The notes under the pieces are model-generated. The model did no database searches. It had not been told where the DNA came from and saw only the letters and a list, made by a program, of their open reading frames with translations. DNA of 64,000 nt. It comes from Brachynemurus nebulosus. Taxonomy: Eukaryota; Arthropoda; Insecta; Neuroptera; Myrmeleontidae. Below, piece after piece: positions 10,099-21,786 of this stretch (position 1 is the first letter of the stretch; every line of letters begins with the position of its first letter). A program made the position numbers and the translations under genes. The stretch spans positions 1,178,001 to 1,242,000 of the forward strand of contig JAPWDM010000005.1 in NCBI GenBank assembly GCA_035578155.1, written 5' to 3'.

Positions 10099-10437
10099 TT
10101 TTACGTTACTCATTTTGCAATTGCATTTTGCATATTACTTATACAGAAAATGTGCATATATATCTGCAGTAAAATTTTAAAATTTTTAAAGGCTACAAGA
10201 CCCTCAGACAGTATTACCTACGGCCTTGACTCTGGCTTGGTACATAAATTTTCACCAACACAGACAAACAGCAACATATCTGTGAGAGGAGAACCCCACT
10301 AAATCGCTGACGTCACCACGTAAAATCGGAGTACGTACCATTGGATGGCCACTGTAATTTTTATATTTTTACCGTACAAAATTGAATATGTTCGCCTTTT
10401 ACACGTCGATTGTAGTGCTGAGCACAGTAATTTTTAT

Positions 10438-10500
10438 ATGAATTTTCTCTCCATGTAGCAACTGTCATAACGCGACTTGAGTCCGGGACTATGACAGTTT
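10438..10500 (-). repeat. Family A fragment
   Basis: GTCATAACGCGACTTGAGTC and the bases around it match the right part of family A as seen at 46850-46915. No (AT)n core or terminus is kept. Confidence 0.55.
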
Positions 10501-11454
10501 ACCACTGCAAATAACATTTCACAGTGGATGTTACCATATGCTATAGTAAAAATTGTAATAATACGTAAAGCTATAGTTCTAAACCTGCACTTATTTTGCA
10601 TAAAATAGAATTAAAATATACACACCAAACTCCATTATGAAAGTAGAAAGAATAAAAAGTAAAAATACACTTTATAATTGTGTACTTATATTTTATAGTA
10701 CAGTATGTCCCTTGTAAATAAATTTTTCAAAAATATATAAATAAACAATTCTAAATATATCTCAAAATATTAATCGAAAGAGAATTAAATGAGCTAAAAT
10801 TTTTAAATGGCTGGCTGTTAAATGATTTTGAATGTTTTGAAACTAGCTCTACCTTGCTGGAAAATTTCAAAAATTTGGATATTGCAAAAATATTACAATA
10901 TTACTATATTTGTATACCGTTTTCTTAAAAAAATGTATTTTTCGGGTTTTGCCGCGCAGCTCCAATATGTATTCAGTTCTTTAAATTATTTAACTTGACA
11001 AGCGCGGATTTTTCAAGTAATTTTTAAAAATTCTATTCTAACTGAGATAACACTGCTATCTATACTACTGAAACCAGTGTAACCAAATAAAGATGGAAAA
11101 TCCCCACTTAAATGTTACCTATATATGTGCACTGGGTTTAGTCTGTATTTGTGTGATCTGTCTTGTGTGTGTGAGTGATCTGAGGTGTGTTGCGTGGTGT
11201 CGCATACGTATATATAATACTACATACGCATATATGTGACTTCGTGCGGTGCTGGTGATAATGACCAAAACAATCAAAACGTAATCAAAACAATTGAACT
11301 ACGCTCATCCATTGCCACCGAACGAGTGAATACTAAGTAGCCTAACGTGTTTAGAAGTGCACAATGCTGATTACAGAAAAGAGATAGTAGCATTCCTTCT
11401 GATGTATTCTGTGGTTAAAACAGTAACTTTTTCTATGATAATCCTTATCCTTAC
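10501..11454. other. No gene seen
   Basis: AT-rich sequence with TG/TATG-rich patches at 11130-11240. No frames, tRNAs or element ends recognised. Confidence 0.5.
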
Positions 11455-11650
11455 TAATATTACAAATGCGGAAGTGGGTTTGTTTGCTTGTTTGTCTTAC
11501 TTTCAGGCCTTAACAACATAGCAAATCAACTTAAAGCTTTGCAAAGAGATAGCTTGAGTAACAAAGATGGTTATAGGCTACTTCTTACCCCAGGAAAATA
11601 TTTCTGTCGCGGTGAGAAAATTCCCCATATTCAATTTTTAATCAACTTTT
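11455..11650 (+). repeat. Arthropod-wide interspersed repeat fragment
   Basis: ACTAATATTACAAATGCGGA followed by GTTTGTTTGCTTGTTTGTC and TAGGCTACTTCTTACCCCAG is a layout common in insect genomes, in tails of Helitrons and RTE-like LINEs. It cannot be assigned to one of these from this fragment. Confidence 0.5.
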
Positions 11651-11716
11651 GTTGACTACTTAAGGGGGGAGTTCACGCCAGAAACGGCTAATAAACTAAT
11701 TTTTTTCGAATCTCGT

Positions 11717-11851
11717 TTTAGCGAATTTCCAGAAAGAATTCTGGAAATTCAGCTATTATGGTGTAAGTCATAGTGGAAGTTCAGCCCGAAAATATGGCAG
11801 AAATTTGTTTTGAGGTCCCTAGAGCCCAAAAATAACATTCACTAAAATTTA

Positions 11852-11882
<31 letters not shown>

Positions 11883-12180
11883 TTATGTATTTATGTATCA
11901 GCACGATAGCGCTTCAGGAAAAACTGCTAGTTTTACGAAATTTGGTGACAACGTTGGAAGTCCAAAAATCTTGGATGAGTTCTTCAGCCAAAAACGTCGG
12001 AGCTCAGGAACATGGTTTTTTGAGCATTTTTCGTGAAAATGAGTTTTTGGCCAAAATTTGCTATAATTTAAAAGTTTTTGTCAAATTTTTTTACACCATT
12101 GCAAAGACGGGAAAAAATAACATAAAAAAGGTTTTGGAACTATTATTCTAGGTTAGCTAGTTTTTGAGAAAATAAGAAAA
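11717..12180 (-). mobile_element. Family A element, nearly complete
   Basis: Read on the minus strand this copy runs from CTCAAAAACTAGCT at the left through AACTCATCCAAGATTTTTGG, an (AT)n/TATG core at 11850-11890, TTTAGTGAATGTTATTTTTG, CTCAAAACAAATTTCTGCCA, and ends AATAGCTGAATTTCCAG...TGGAAATTCGCTAAA. The order matches 61049-61574. The outer left end (CGCAGCATCCTGC) is missing. The frame at 11885-12151 lies inside the repeat and is not a gene. Confidence 0.75.
11850..11871. repeat. (AT)n core of family A, short
   Basis: About eleven AT units followed by TATG variants; the shortest of the family A cores in the window. Confidence 0.85.
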
Positions 12181-13027
12181 AAAAAGTCAATTTATTATTT
12201 TATAATTTTAGTGTGTCTACAAAAGTATGTTGCATTATGTGTATAATGTGTATATATGTATTTCACTGCAATAGTGAGTTATTTCATATAGATAGACATC
12301 CATATAATATATTTCATTATTGCAATCAAGTGAGAATTATATTGACAATAATTTTTTGAATCAGAGAGAGCCCTCTGTTTTGTAACGGTGCAAGCTCCAT
12401 TAGCTAACTTTAAGCTAACAACATTTTTTTTCAAAACAATAACAGGTGGCATATACTTTGCTTAGATTTTACAAAATTTCTAAAAATTGTCGTCTGGGCG
12501 CCAGATGTTCAAAAATCTGAAACGACGCTGTAACAGTTTGGGGTTGTTTAGAAAAATAAATTACAAAGCATATTCATTTTATTTTTCGTACCTGTTTTGT
12601 GAATTACAAGACGTTAAAAAAAAAGAGAAAAGGAAAAAAAATGGCTACACAAGATTCTGGAAACCGTAAGTTAATTGTTAATATTCATATAGTTTTTTTG
12701 TTTTTGTTTTTTTTTTTTTTTATTTAGATTTTTATTAATTAAATATAATGGATAAAAAAATATAAAACCGATGTCTTTCTGTTTAAACTCGATACAAAAA
12801 TTGTTTAATAATACATAAACTGAATATTTAATTTTTAATTAACTGTACAAGTTTGAGACAAAAAAGCATAGGCAATGCAAAATTCCGAAAGAATTTTAAT
12901 CTGTATATAAGATAAAAAAAAAATTAGTTTCTGTGCTTTTAAATTCTTTATTAAATCAAATGTAAAATTTTGAAAAAATTCTAACATTAATCATATTTCA
13001 TTACAAAATCAAGGGGAAAATAGCATG
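12181..13027. other. No gene seen
   Basis: AT-rich sequence with a T-run at 12700-12722. The frame at 12487-12669 is low-complexity Lys/Arg-rich and unsupported. Confidence 0.5.
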
Positions 13028-13210
13028 TTATGCACCAAGGGACTGAAGTGTTAATTTTAATCCCGAGTGTGAAGTTTGTTGTAAAAGGTCCTGTAAAGGC
13101 TTGAGAGCAACAAATCACACGTGGGATAAAAAAAAATAATAATAATAAAAAAATATTTTAGTCCTGTAGTGTATATATTATTTTTTGCAATTCGGAATAC
13201 TTTTAAATTA
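13028..13210 (+). repeat. Dispersed repeat family D, copy 1
   Basis: GCACCAAGGGACTGAAGTGT, TGTAAAAGGTCC, GAGAGCAACAAATCACACGT and TTAGTCCTGTAGTGTA correspond in order to 52012-52130. Probably a small non-autonomous element; its ends were not resolved. Confidence 0.6.
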
Positions 13211-13489
13211 TAAAAATTTTAAAAAAAATATTTAAATGTTATTCAAATTGTATGTCGTAATATTCAATCAGGTATATATTAGATAAATCAATCGAATTGA
13301 ACAATACAGTATAACTGTTTTTCTTTATCCAAAAGTTTGAAATTGTGGTTGCTGATTGGTTTAAAAACGGGAGCAAAATTACTTTAAGTACTTTCGAACT
13401 AAAAGTATTTTTTTTAATCCCTTGGGACTAAAAGTGGCACTTTACTCTCTATTATGATGGACTGAATCATGTCTTTTGGTCCTGAAATT

Positions 13490-13988
13490 ACAAAATACCC
13501 CTGTCGCAGCATCCTGCATAACATAGCGAATTTCCATTTATAAAAGTACGTTTTTCTCGGAAACTAGTTGATATAGAGTAATTGTAAATATAAAAAACCT
13601 TCTTTATTGTGATTTTTCCGCCTCATTCCGCCAAATTTTTTTCACGAAAAATGTCCAAAACCCCGTAACCGTTTTCACGAAATTTCTTAAAAATAAGATG
13701 TTTCGTTCTTGAGTTATCGTGCGGACACATTTATATATATGTTTACTAAGTGTCCGCACGATAACTCAAGAACGAAACATCTTATTTTTAAGAAATTTCG
13801 TGAAAACGGTTACGGGGTTTTGGACATTTTTCGTGAAAAAAATTTGGCGGAATGAGGCGGAAAAATCACAATAAAGAAGGTTTTTTATATTTACAATTAC
13901 TCTATATCAACTAGTTTCCGAGAAAAACGTACTTTTGTAAATGGAAATTCGCTATGTTATGCAGGATGCTGCGACAGGGGTATTTTGT
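13490..13988. mobile_element. 499-bp foldback made of two family A left ends
   Basis: Arms 13490-13728 and 13750-13988 are 239 bp each and complementary at 238 positions (only T/C near 13550 differs), around a 21-nt loop. Each arm starts CAAAATACCCCTGTCGCAGC and continues CATCCTGCATAACATAGCGA, the left end of family A. The inner ends are GAGTTATCGTGCGGACAC. A transcript would fold into a near-perfect 239-bp hairpin. No clear target duplication. Confidence 0.92.
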
Positions 13989-16170
13989 TTTATTTCATTC
14001 TGTGGTTCTTTACAAACACGGTGATATATAAAACATGGCCAAAAATATTTTTTTCAAGTAGAAAAATATTTATTTGTGAGCCGCTGCACAGCCAAGTTGC
14101 TGGTCCTTTACAGATAACGCTCGCCCCCCACCACGCGCGATTTGATCAGTAATATTTAATTTTGATGTGTACACGAGTTATAGTATGCACTGAGAATGTT
14201 CTTTTATTTGTATGCCTTTGTAGACGTTTTAATAAACAGTGAGTAAACCGCTTATTTTGTTATTATTTTTGTTTTTTACCGTTTCCCGAAACTTGTGTTT
14301 TTCCCGACAAGGAAAATTATATCTCAAGTTCTAGAAAAGATAGAGACTTAATTTTTTTTTATTTTGTTCATAAACGTATTGCGCATAAAGTGGAGTATGC
14401 TTTTTCCATTTGAACAATTGTAACTATTTTTAAACATTTTTTTTTAATAAAAGAACTCGGTTTTATAATTTTTAGAAGTTTGGGATTACAATTTTATAGT
14501 TAATTTTTAAAATTACGTGAAACCCATACTCAGCTTTATGGGCAGGTCCTTTAGGAATAAAATAATGAAAAAATATTTAAAAAATATTCATTACTTTTTG
14601 AGATATGGCGTTCCTTGTAAACGCTTAAAAACTTGTGAAAAAGAGCCCCCTCCCCCCACAGGGAAGAGTAATGAATGTTTCAAAAACAAAATTTTTTATT
14701 TGAAACCATACCTAATTTGAAAAAAATTGTAACAATCAAAATAATCATAAATAAAAAAGTTGCTTTTTTACTTGAACTCCTCCCTTAATAATTTTTTTAT
14801 ATTTTATTAAAATAAAAAAGTGACCCATTTGATAATTTTAAGTGATCCATTTATTGCTATAAAAGTTTCACTTCAGTTGTAGACCTGCCTATTTGGATCA
14901 CGTGGACACACACGAAAATTTTTTTCTTAAAAAATGGATTTACATAATTAAGGCAAATAAATAATTAATTCTATCCTTTAAATTTCGCCTTATTCGTTGT
15001 TTAAAAGCTTTTATCTCTATAGAATTTTAAAAAGAAACAAACTATAATTGCTATCTCAAGGGAAAAATTATTTTACAAAACCATTTTCATCACATTTTCC
15101 GTTTATATACAGTAAGTATCTACTACGTACTACAATGAAGTCTTCATTCTCACAGTGAAAATAAAATAAAAAACAGAAACAAACGTAAATAAATAATTCT
15201 AACGTTTTATGACTATTTGCATATTTGAACAATTGTATTTTGTTCAGAATTTTAATTTTTCATGGTTCATGTAAAAACCGCATTTATTATTGTCAAAATA
15301 TAAAAAAAAAATTAAATAAATAAAACTGAAATTTTCCAGGTGTTTGCGTTCGTCGCTAAATCATTATTTTTCGTTTAAAAAAAAAATAATAATAATAATA
15401 ATAATAACTCACAGTTAGTAATTGTGTATGTATTATGTGAATTTATTAAATTTTATATTTATTTTAAGAAATATTACAATTTTTAAGGAATACCACATAC
15501 TGTGTAAATTACAAATTTTGTTTGTAAGTAATATATATTCTTTAATAGCACATTAAACTCATTAACTAAATACTTTTGAGACAATTAGTGTAATTAATTT
15601 TGTTACAAAGAATAATTGATTACGCCCTATTTATCTAGTGAATATTTTGATGGCCAGTCGTCTGTAATTATATAAAATATCTGTTTTCATAATTAGCGAG
15701 TATCTAAACAATTAGTAAAAAATATTTATTGCAACACTGAAACACATTTCTGATTTTTTACGATTTCGTAGTACAGCGAAATCCTTAGCGAAATCCAGTA
15801 CAGTTGAAGTTTTCTCTAAATTGTTTCAAATTATTTAACCCTCATTTAAAAAATTTTAAAAACTTGACAATGGAATACTCGTATGCCAACATAAAATGTG
15901 TGAATTCTAAAACGATTCTAGCAAATTTATAAAGAGTAAGAAGTGAAGAATAAAGGATACTAGTAAACATTTACTTTTAAAACGATATTCCCGTTAATTG
16001 CCTTAAGTTCTGTTACACAAACGTTTCCTTTAATAGTGTCAATTGTAACATTGGAAATTTGCTTAAAAAATGATGGATATTTTGAAAATGGTATCATATT
16101 TCCTCCTAAATTTGTTTTGTTTCTGAAGACTTACCACAGAGTTAGTCTAAAATTGTGTAAATTAAGTTTT
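13989..16170. other. Two kilobases without recognisable gene
   Basis: AT-rich with A- and T-runs and an (AAT)n tract at 15387-15408. The frame at 14517-14720 has no recognisable motif. Confidence 0.5.
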
Positions 16171-16221
16171 AATCATATCAAAGTATTTATCTAATATATT
16201 TATTAATACTTTGATATGATT
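16171..16221. repeat. Hairpin, 17-bp perfect stem
   Basis: AATCATATCAAAGTATT (16171-16187) is exactly complementary to 16205-16221; 17-nt loop. No strand preference or function can be seen. Confidence 0.75.
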
Positions 16222-17904
16222 ACTAAAAGAGTTATTACTCCTAGCTCCAGAATTTTCAAAGACCTTACTGAAAGTCTGGAAAAGATTAACGTTTTATCCA
16301 AAAAAAAAAAAAATTGTCTATCGAAATTTTGCATTAAGGACAGAACATTTCACACAGTCAGAAAACATTTGGCGATTTTTTGAAAACTCTTTGTGTTGTG
16401 AACTGCGATTTTGTAAGTTATATGACTTTCAAGAATTAATTTTTTTGTCAATAACACTTCTCCTAATCATTTTGCAGTTTTGTCTACACTCTACATGTTT
16501 AAACAGATTTACTTCTGCTTACTATGTCAAATTTTACATTTTTAGCATCATTTCCCCCACAAGAATACATTAATATTTTTCTATATATTATAATGGGAAA
16601 CTTCAAGGAATTTTTTTATTCTATAATCTATCGAATCTTGTTGGTTTAAATTGTTCTTAACTCATATTGAGCTTGATGTGCAGAGTTGTGCGTGTAATTT
16701 ACACATACTTGTTTTGATAAAAAAAACTGTAAAAAATGTAAAAAACTAAATTTTTTAAATTTAATAGATATGTAAGCGTTACTGATGGTATTCCATATTT
16801 GCTATTGAAGTATTTGCTATATTTGCAAAGTAAAACTTAATAATTAAGTAATTTGAAAATTAAAAATATAAATGGGGACAAACAGGAAAAAGAAAGGTTA
16901 GTTTTGATAGAATAGTTTATTTAAGAATTCAATATTAAAATGATTATATATATTCATTATTATTATAATTTAAAGAGAGATAAATATGTAGTAGTTTTTT
17001 TGATCTGTCAAAACTCAGTTTGTTAATTTGGAAATTTAAAGCTTTGTGGTTAGTTCTGGATGGCCTTCCACCAGCAGAAAATCATTTTTGTGTCGACATT
17101 TTGTTTACACGTTTTTTCATGTGAACTTACAAACAAGTAATAATTGTCAAAAATTTCAAAATAAATTGTTTGTCAGTGAAATGACAAATGATTTAAGTAT
17201 TTTACATTTTTTACGATTTTCTACAATTTATACGGTTTTTTACAGTTTTTTTACGTATTTTACAATTTTTTACATAAAAATGTAAAAAACTGGTTTATTA
17301 CATCACATGACACAACTCTGTTGATGTGATGAAGAATCGAAGAGATTACATTGATTTAGAAATGAAAATCTAACCGTGACAATCTAATTTGTCATTTAAT
17401 GTAATCAATATAATGAATTTCAACCATTGTTAGTTAAATGATTAGAACACTAGGCGACTACTGTGTATAGATTGTCTCATAACAAATTATTGTTGATTTT
17501 GAAATCTTTGCGCTTGGTTTGTTACCCACAGACACATACGTACATTCTCACCAATTCGACGGATCTCGACAACTAAATCTGGATGACATTTTGAACATGT
17601 TAATGGTTGAGTGTACATATATTTAGATGAAGTAAATATGTATTGGTTCGAAATTTGTATATGTGGCCGTTAGGTCGGAGCGGTGCTTGCCTGCCTACCT
17701 TATATATGCATGTGGCACATAATAGGGGCTCTGGTTGATCAAAACAAGTCAGTCAAACGGAAAATGACTATGTCAAACTCATGATAACAAGTTTAACACC
17801 TTACTGTACGCTATCCGCAATAAATAAACATTGGTAAGGATTCATAACACAATATACGAATTAAATACATATAAAAATGATAGATTTTGTTGTAGTTTTC
17901 GCGA
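16222..17904. other. No gene seen
   Basis: AT-rich. Frames at 16391-16573 and 17046-17285 are Phe/Ile-rich, without motifs, and probably chance. Confidence 0.5.
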
Positions 17905-18110
17905 CTGCACCAGAAGCGGGGGTAATGTGTTTCGAAAGTATGTATGTATCCTCTGATTATGTCTGTTTCTATGGCGCAGTCGACAGCCTAAACGGCTTGA
18001 CGGATTTTGGTAAAGAAGGTGTCGCTGGATTCGCCTTAATCTGGGAAGTGCTATAGGCTACATGAAATTTCAAAATTCATCCCCTAAATAAGGGATGAAA
18101 AATGTATATA
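17905..18110 (+). repeat. Arthropod-wide interspersed repeat fragment
   Basis: GCGCAGTCGACAGCCTAAAC and GGCTTGACGGATTTTGGTAA, then TATAGGCTACATGAAATTTC, follow the same layout as tails of insect RTE-like LINEs and Helitrons. 5' limit approximate. Confidence 0.5.
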
Positions 18111-18122
18111 GCAAACTATAAT

Positions 18123-18284
18123 TTGTCTATGAGACGATGATCTCTGACGTCGTCGTTGCCTTCATTGTGATCTGTCTCTTTTTAGCATAATATGTATTCC
18201 GTCTGTCTCTTTTTAGTATAACAGTTCGTGCCAATTCTCCTCTTCCCTTCGTCCTGCTATTAGAGATCGTCGTTTCATAGACAA
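18123..18284. mobile_element. 162-bp MITE with 25-bp inverted ends
   Basis: Left TTGTCTATGAGACGATGATC... and right, read inward, TTGTCTATGAAACGACGATC... match at 22 of 25 positions. Inside, GTCTGTCTCTTTTTAG occurs twice (18175 and 18211). No clear target duplication, so the superfamily is open. Confidence 0.7.
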
Positions 18285-18814
18285 GTAGTATTGGGTCTAG
18301 AAACGTGAAATTTTGCTGACGAGTTCCTTATGTAACGTAAATTTTTTTTGTCTCCGAGGCCCATTATTTTCCTCTACGGCCCTGCGCAATAATAATGATT
18401 TTTAGTTGCACATATGTATGCGCGTCACACTAAAAGAATGACTCGTCCAAGTATAGGGTATGCTAAATAATTCTTCAAAAAGTCACTCGATGACTCTTTG
18501 AAGAGTTCATGACTCTTTGAACACCATCAGTACTAGCATTGCAGTCAGGCTTGTTAACCATCCGATTTTCCTGTTTTCGTCGGATTTTTTGTTCGCCTGT
18601 TATGTTTTACATTTTGTTCCCTAGTCAACTGTATCTTTTGGGAAAAATGGACTTGTGAGACACATGATACAGTACACTAGCACACTGTGTGCAGGAATGA
18701 TTCTTAACGCATACAACACAGCATATCAGTGTACCAGTGTGCTCTGTCACAAAATTCTATGGTCACAAATAATATGGAATCGTAGGACATAACACATATG
18801 GTACAAGAGCACAC

Positions 18815-19607
18815 TAATGCGGCCCATACACGGTTCAACATGTTGTACAACTTGGTTGAGTTGTACAACATGTTGAATCGTGTGTGGGACAGTTGATCAA
18901 CTATTTTGATGGTTGCATAAACGGTTGAAGTAAAATCAAAATATTTTGATTTTACGTGGGTAGAACAAATGGTCTATGAACATGTTGTACTGTACGTAGG
19001 GTAGTTGAACAACAAAACCAGTACATATATGGTGTAAAAGGTGTAAATCAACAAAATATTTACAGCGGTAACAATTGGAAAGATTAAATATTTGATTTTG
19101 TTTGTTATTTCCAATAGCTTGCGGTGATACCGCATTTAAAAATTTTAAATCTTCAAAAGAATTTCCCGTTGCAAGAAACCTTAATGTAATTCCCAAGCGT
19201 GTTTTTGCAGAAATTGCATCACGCATAAACGTATCTTCTTTGTTTATTAAAGGTGTTATTTTGACTAAAATATCATTAATAATTTCTTCGTTTATTCGCA
19301 TATAATTTTTATAATCGGTTCACATTCACTAATTTTTTTAATAGTTTTTCATTAAAAAATTTTTTTCCCAACCACTTTTTGCTCCACTTTCTTTTTTTTC
19401 GTTTTCTCAAGCTTTCTTTACTAATTTCTGCAATTACTGCTAAGCCAAGAATTTTATCCATAATTTTAACGAAGTTCTCTTTTTCAAAAATTGTGCATAA
19501 CTGAAGTTGGACAACAAGTTTAATGAATAGTTTAATAGTGTATGGCAAACAGTTCAACTTGTAGTACAACTAGATAGTACAAGTTGAACCGTGTATGGGC
19601 CACATAA
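18815..19607 (-). mobile_element. PIF/Harbinger element with TAA duplication
   Basis: Ends TGCGGCCCATACACGGTTCA (18818 on) and, read inward, TGTGGCCCATACACGGTTCA (from 19604) differ at one base in twenty and are flanked by TAA on both sides (18815-18817 and 19605-19607). A three-base TWA target with inverted ends and a Harbinger-type protein inside (19095-19461) settles the superfamily. At 787 bp it is a deletion derivative: the nuclease domain and the Myb-like partner protein are missing. The left end also folds on itself (18831-18875, CAACATGTTGTACAAC dyad). Confidence 0.88.
19095..19461 (-). pseudogene. Harbinger transposase N-terminal remnant
   Basis: Minus strand, two frames. The first gives MDKILGLAVIAE...RKRKKRKWSKKWLGKKF (19461-19310). 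The second gives MRINEEIINDILVKITPLIN, KEDTFMRDAISAKTRLGITL and RFLATGNSFEDLKF (19301-19100). RR-x-W..WL, then P(L)I...DT.MR.AIS...RL.iTLRFLATG.S is the conserved N-terminal part of Harbinger-type transposases, before the DDE nuclease. A frameshift near 19305 and loss of everything after NSFEDLKF make it non-functional. These proteins cut and rejoin the element ends in the nucleus. Confidence 0.85.
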
Positions 19608-20814
19608 CACACTGTGCGTGCTACAATTGTAATAGTGTGCTGAACTTACCCTGTTCTCTAACAGAAGCATCATTTACTGAGTATGCAGTCTTGTCTGCCA
19701 GCATACATAAAATCTACAGACAATATTATTAAACTTGACGGTTTTAGCGAGACTACGACTTGTCCCCTTACACTGAATTGTGTGTATGTAAAATTGCTTC
19801 CAATTAGATTATAATGATCCACTCTTTGAATAGTTATCACCAATTACTCAATATTCCCAAGATAGCCCACAAAATGTTGAGAATCTCAACCGCATTCAAA
19901 GAGTTATATGGATCCGTTGTCGTTAGGTACTACTACGTATTACAATGATGGAATACAAGCATAATATTAACGTTGTGTCACACATAGCGTAGGTACCTAC
20001 CATCACACAGTCATCAATGGTTGAGGAGATTAAGGATCTCTAACATCCATCCAATCTAGTACTATACCATGCCATCCATGCCACTCACTCACTTGGTATG
20101 TGAACGTATTACCGTTGTACGTAAGAGCGATATTCCTATTAATATTATTGTATCACTGATGCGTGCCCTATTGTATTCATACACCAAGCATACATTCAAA
20201 ATTCATTTACATATTAGCGAACCGCATATGGGAATCAGTGGCGGTCACATAGTAACACAACAGTCAACGCATTTCGGCACAAATGCAATTAACACTTTCA
20301 GTCCCATGGCTTCGGCATCCGAAACCAAACAAAACATCCCCAGAGGCCAACCGCGATCAATGATTAATTGATTAGTTGGTTACGCATTATGTGTGCGATG
20401 TTTATCATCATTCATCACACGGATGTGTTCCTACTCACACAAATGCATACCAGCACACACTACTCTTTTGGTTTTTATGTAAAAAAATTTAAGATAAGCA
20501 AAAAATACATAAAAAATATAATTTATATTTTTAAATAAAATTGATTTGAATGTCAGTGTATATGTAGTATGTACGTATGTTCATACATGTTGAACTGTGT
20601 TGAATCTACTCAGTGTTTGAATCATTTTATTTTATGTATTTGTTTATATAAAGTTTTTTTTTAAATATTGCCGGCTTCTGGGGAAGTTTTTTATGAAAGT
20701 GCTCGGGCCTCATAATGTTAATTGTAATCAGTATTTTCCGCACCGTTCGTTATAAAATGAAAGGCTCTTGAAGTCATATATCAAAACGGCCTTATACATA
20801 ACAGTTACTACAAG
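19608..20814. other. No gene confirmed
   Basis: Moderately AT-rich. A 100-codon frame at 20069-20371 has more balanced composition than its surroundings, but shows no signal peptide, domain or splice context I recognise. It remains an uncalled open frame. Confidence 0.4.
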
Positions 20815-21273
20815 TCTATACATATAATAAAACTGTAAATCTGTCTCTGTCTGTCTGTCTTTCTGTTCACGCATCACGTAAAAACTACTGGATGGATTTT
20901 AATGAAATTTGGTGTGATAATAACTTATTACCTGGGTCAACATCTAAGATACTTTTTATTCCGGGAAAATGTCTCATTCCCACGGGAAAATGGAAAAACT
21001 ATTTTGAGCATCTACACACATTACGCCAATTTACATATTTCATAAAAAATTTTATAACTATAGTAACAAAAATTGTAAATAAATTTTGTAGTTTGGAAAT
21101 TTTTCTGAATTTTAAATTTTAAAAAAATGTTGCTAATTGTGTACCGAAAAATACAATAAATACACAATTGTCAATTTCGAGACAATTTAATGCATTTTGT
21201 GTTACAAGAAACTACAAATTGGAAAAAGAAACTACTCAACGTTTCGCGTGAACAACGTCACGGGTACGGCTAG
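20815..21273 (+). repeat. 460-bp dispersed repeat E, plus copy
   Basis: About 95% identical by eye to the reverse complement of 24503-24971. Starts TCTATACATATAATAAAACT, contains ATGAAATTTGGTGTGATAAT and TTTTTATTCCGGGAAAATGT, and ends GAACAACGTCACGGGTACGG-CTAGT. The layout resembles tails of arthropod Helitrons or RTE-type LINEs. The frame at 20892-21122 is repeat, not gene. Confidence 0.8.
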
Positions 21274-21583
21274 TCTACAATAAAAGACTACATGCCCGTA
21301 GTGTCTAATCGCATTTTTGCTCATTTTATTTATTCAGTTGTGTCTAGAAACAGAACGCGTGTTTTATTTCGATGCGAATACGAATTGACAGTGAAGTGAA
21401 TATTATTGAAAACATGTATTAGTGACAATTTAACTCACGTATGCAAAGTCTGTAGAATATTGTACAAAGAATATTGTAGTTTTTTTTTCATTTTTGCCGT
21501 GAAAAAAATGGTAGGAAAGTTTTCATTGGTCATTTTATTGTAGATACCACACAATGAAAATGAAACAAAAGTTTCTATTTGTA

Positions 21584-21786
21584 GGTCTTGTAAGTCGGGG
21601 GTTCGAATCCGACGATCGGCTATGCTCGTGAAAGTTTTTTACAGTTTCCCTTCACTATTCCAGATGAATATCGGCATAGTCCCTTAAGAAGACGCATATC
21701 TACCTAGAATTCTAACCCCACTTTCCTTCTCCTCCACCCACATCATAATGTAATTGTAATGTATTAAAGTATAAATAAAGTTGGAA
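21584..21786 (+). mobile_element. 5'-truncated tRNA-derived SINE
   Basis: Begins within a tRNA-like 3' half: a perfect B box GGTTCGAATCC at 21600-21610 and CGATCGGC acceptor remains. A body follows, with AGTCCCTTAAGAAGACGCAT and a CCCCACTTTCCTTCTCCTCC tract, ending AATAAAGTTGG. The A box is absent, so it should not be transcribed on its own. It is a different family from the tRNA-Thr SINEs at 4.2 and 50 kb. Confidence 0.7.

Larger units (their letters stand above)
9321..10118. repeat. Inverted array of ~110-bp monomers carrying heat-shock elements
   Basis: Monomers of about 103-118 bp occur three times in one orientation (9350-9666) and three to four times in the opposite orientation (9740-10105) around a centre near 9709. 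Each contains AGCGCATTTTGACAAAAATT, TTCTAGAATATTC, CGTCAACTAGCAAAGATA and a GACCAATTNAATGGTG-like part. The outermost flanks (GAGTGACG at about 9329, CGTTACTC at about 10104) also mirror each other. Non-coding; probably a foldback-type mobile element or an inverted satellite block. Confidence 0.8.

Noticed and set aside
20069..20371. 100-codon frame, the longest simple frame outside repeats on the plus strand
   Set aside because: No motif and no gene context. Kept as an uncalled frame; transcript evidence would be needed.
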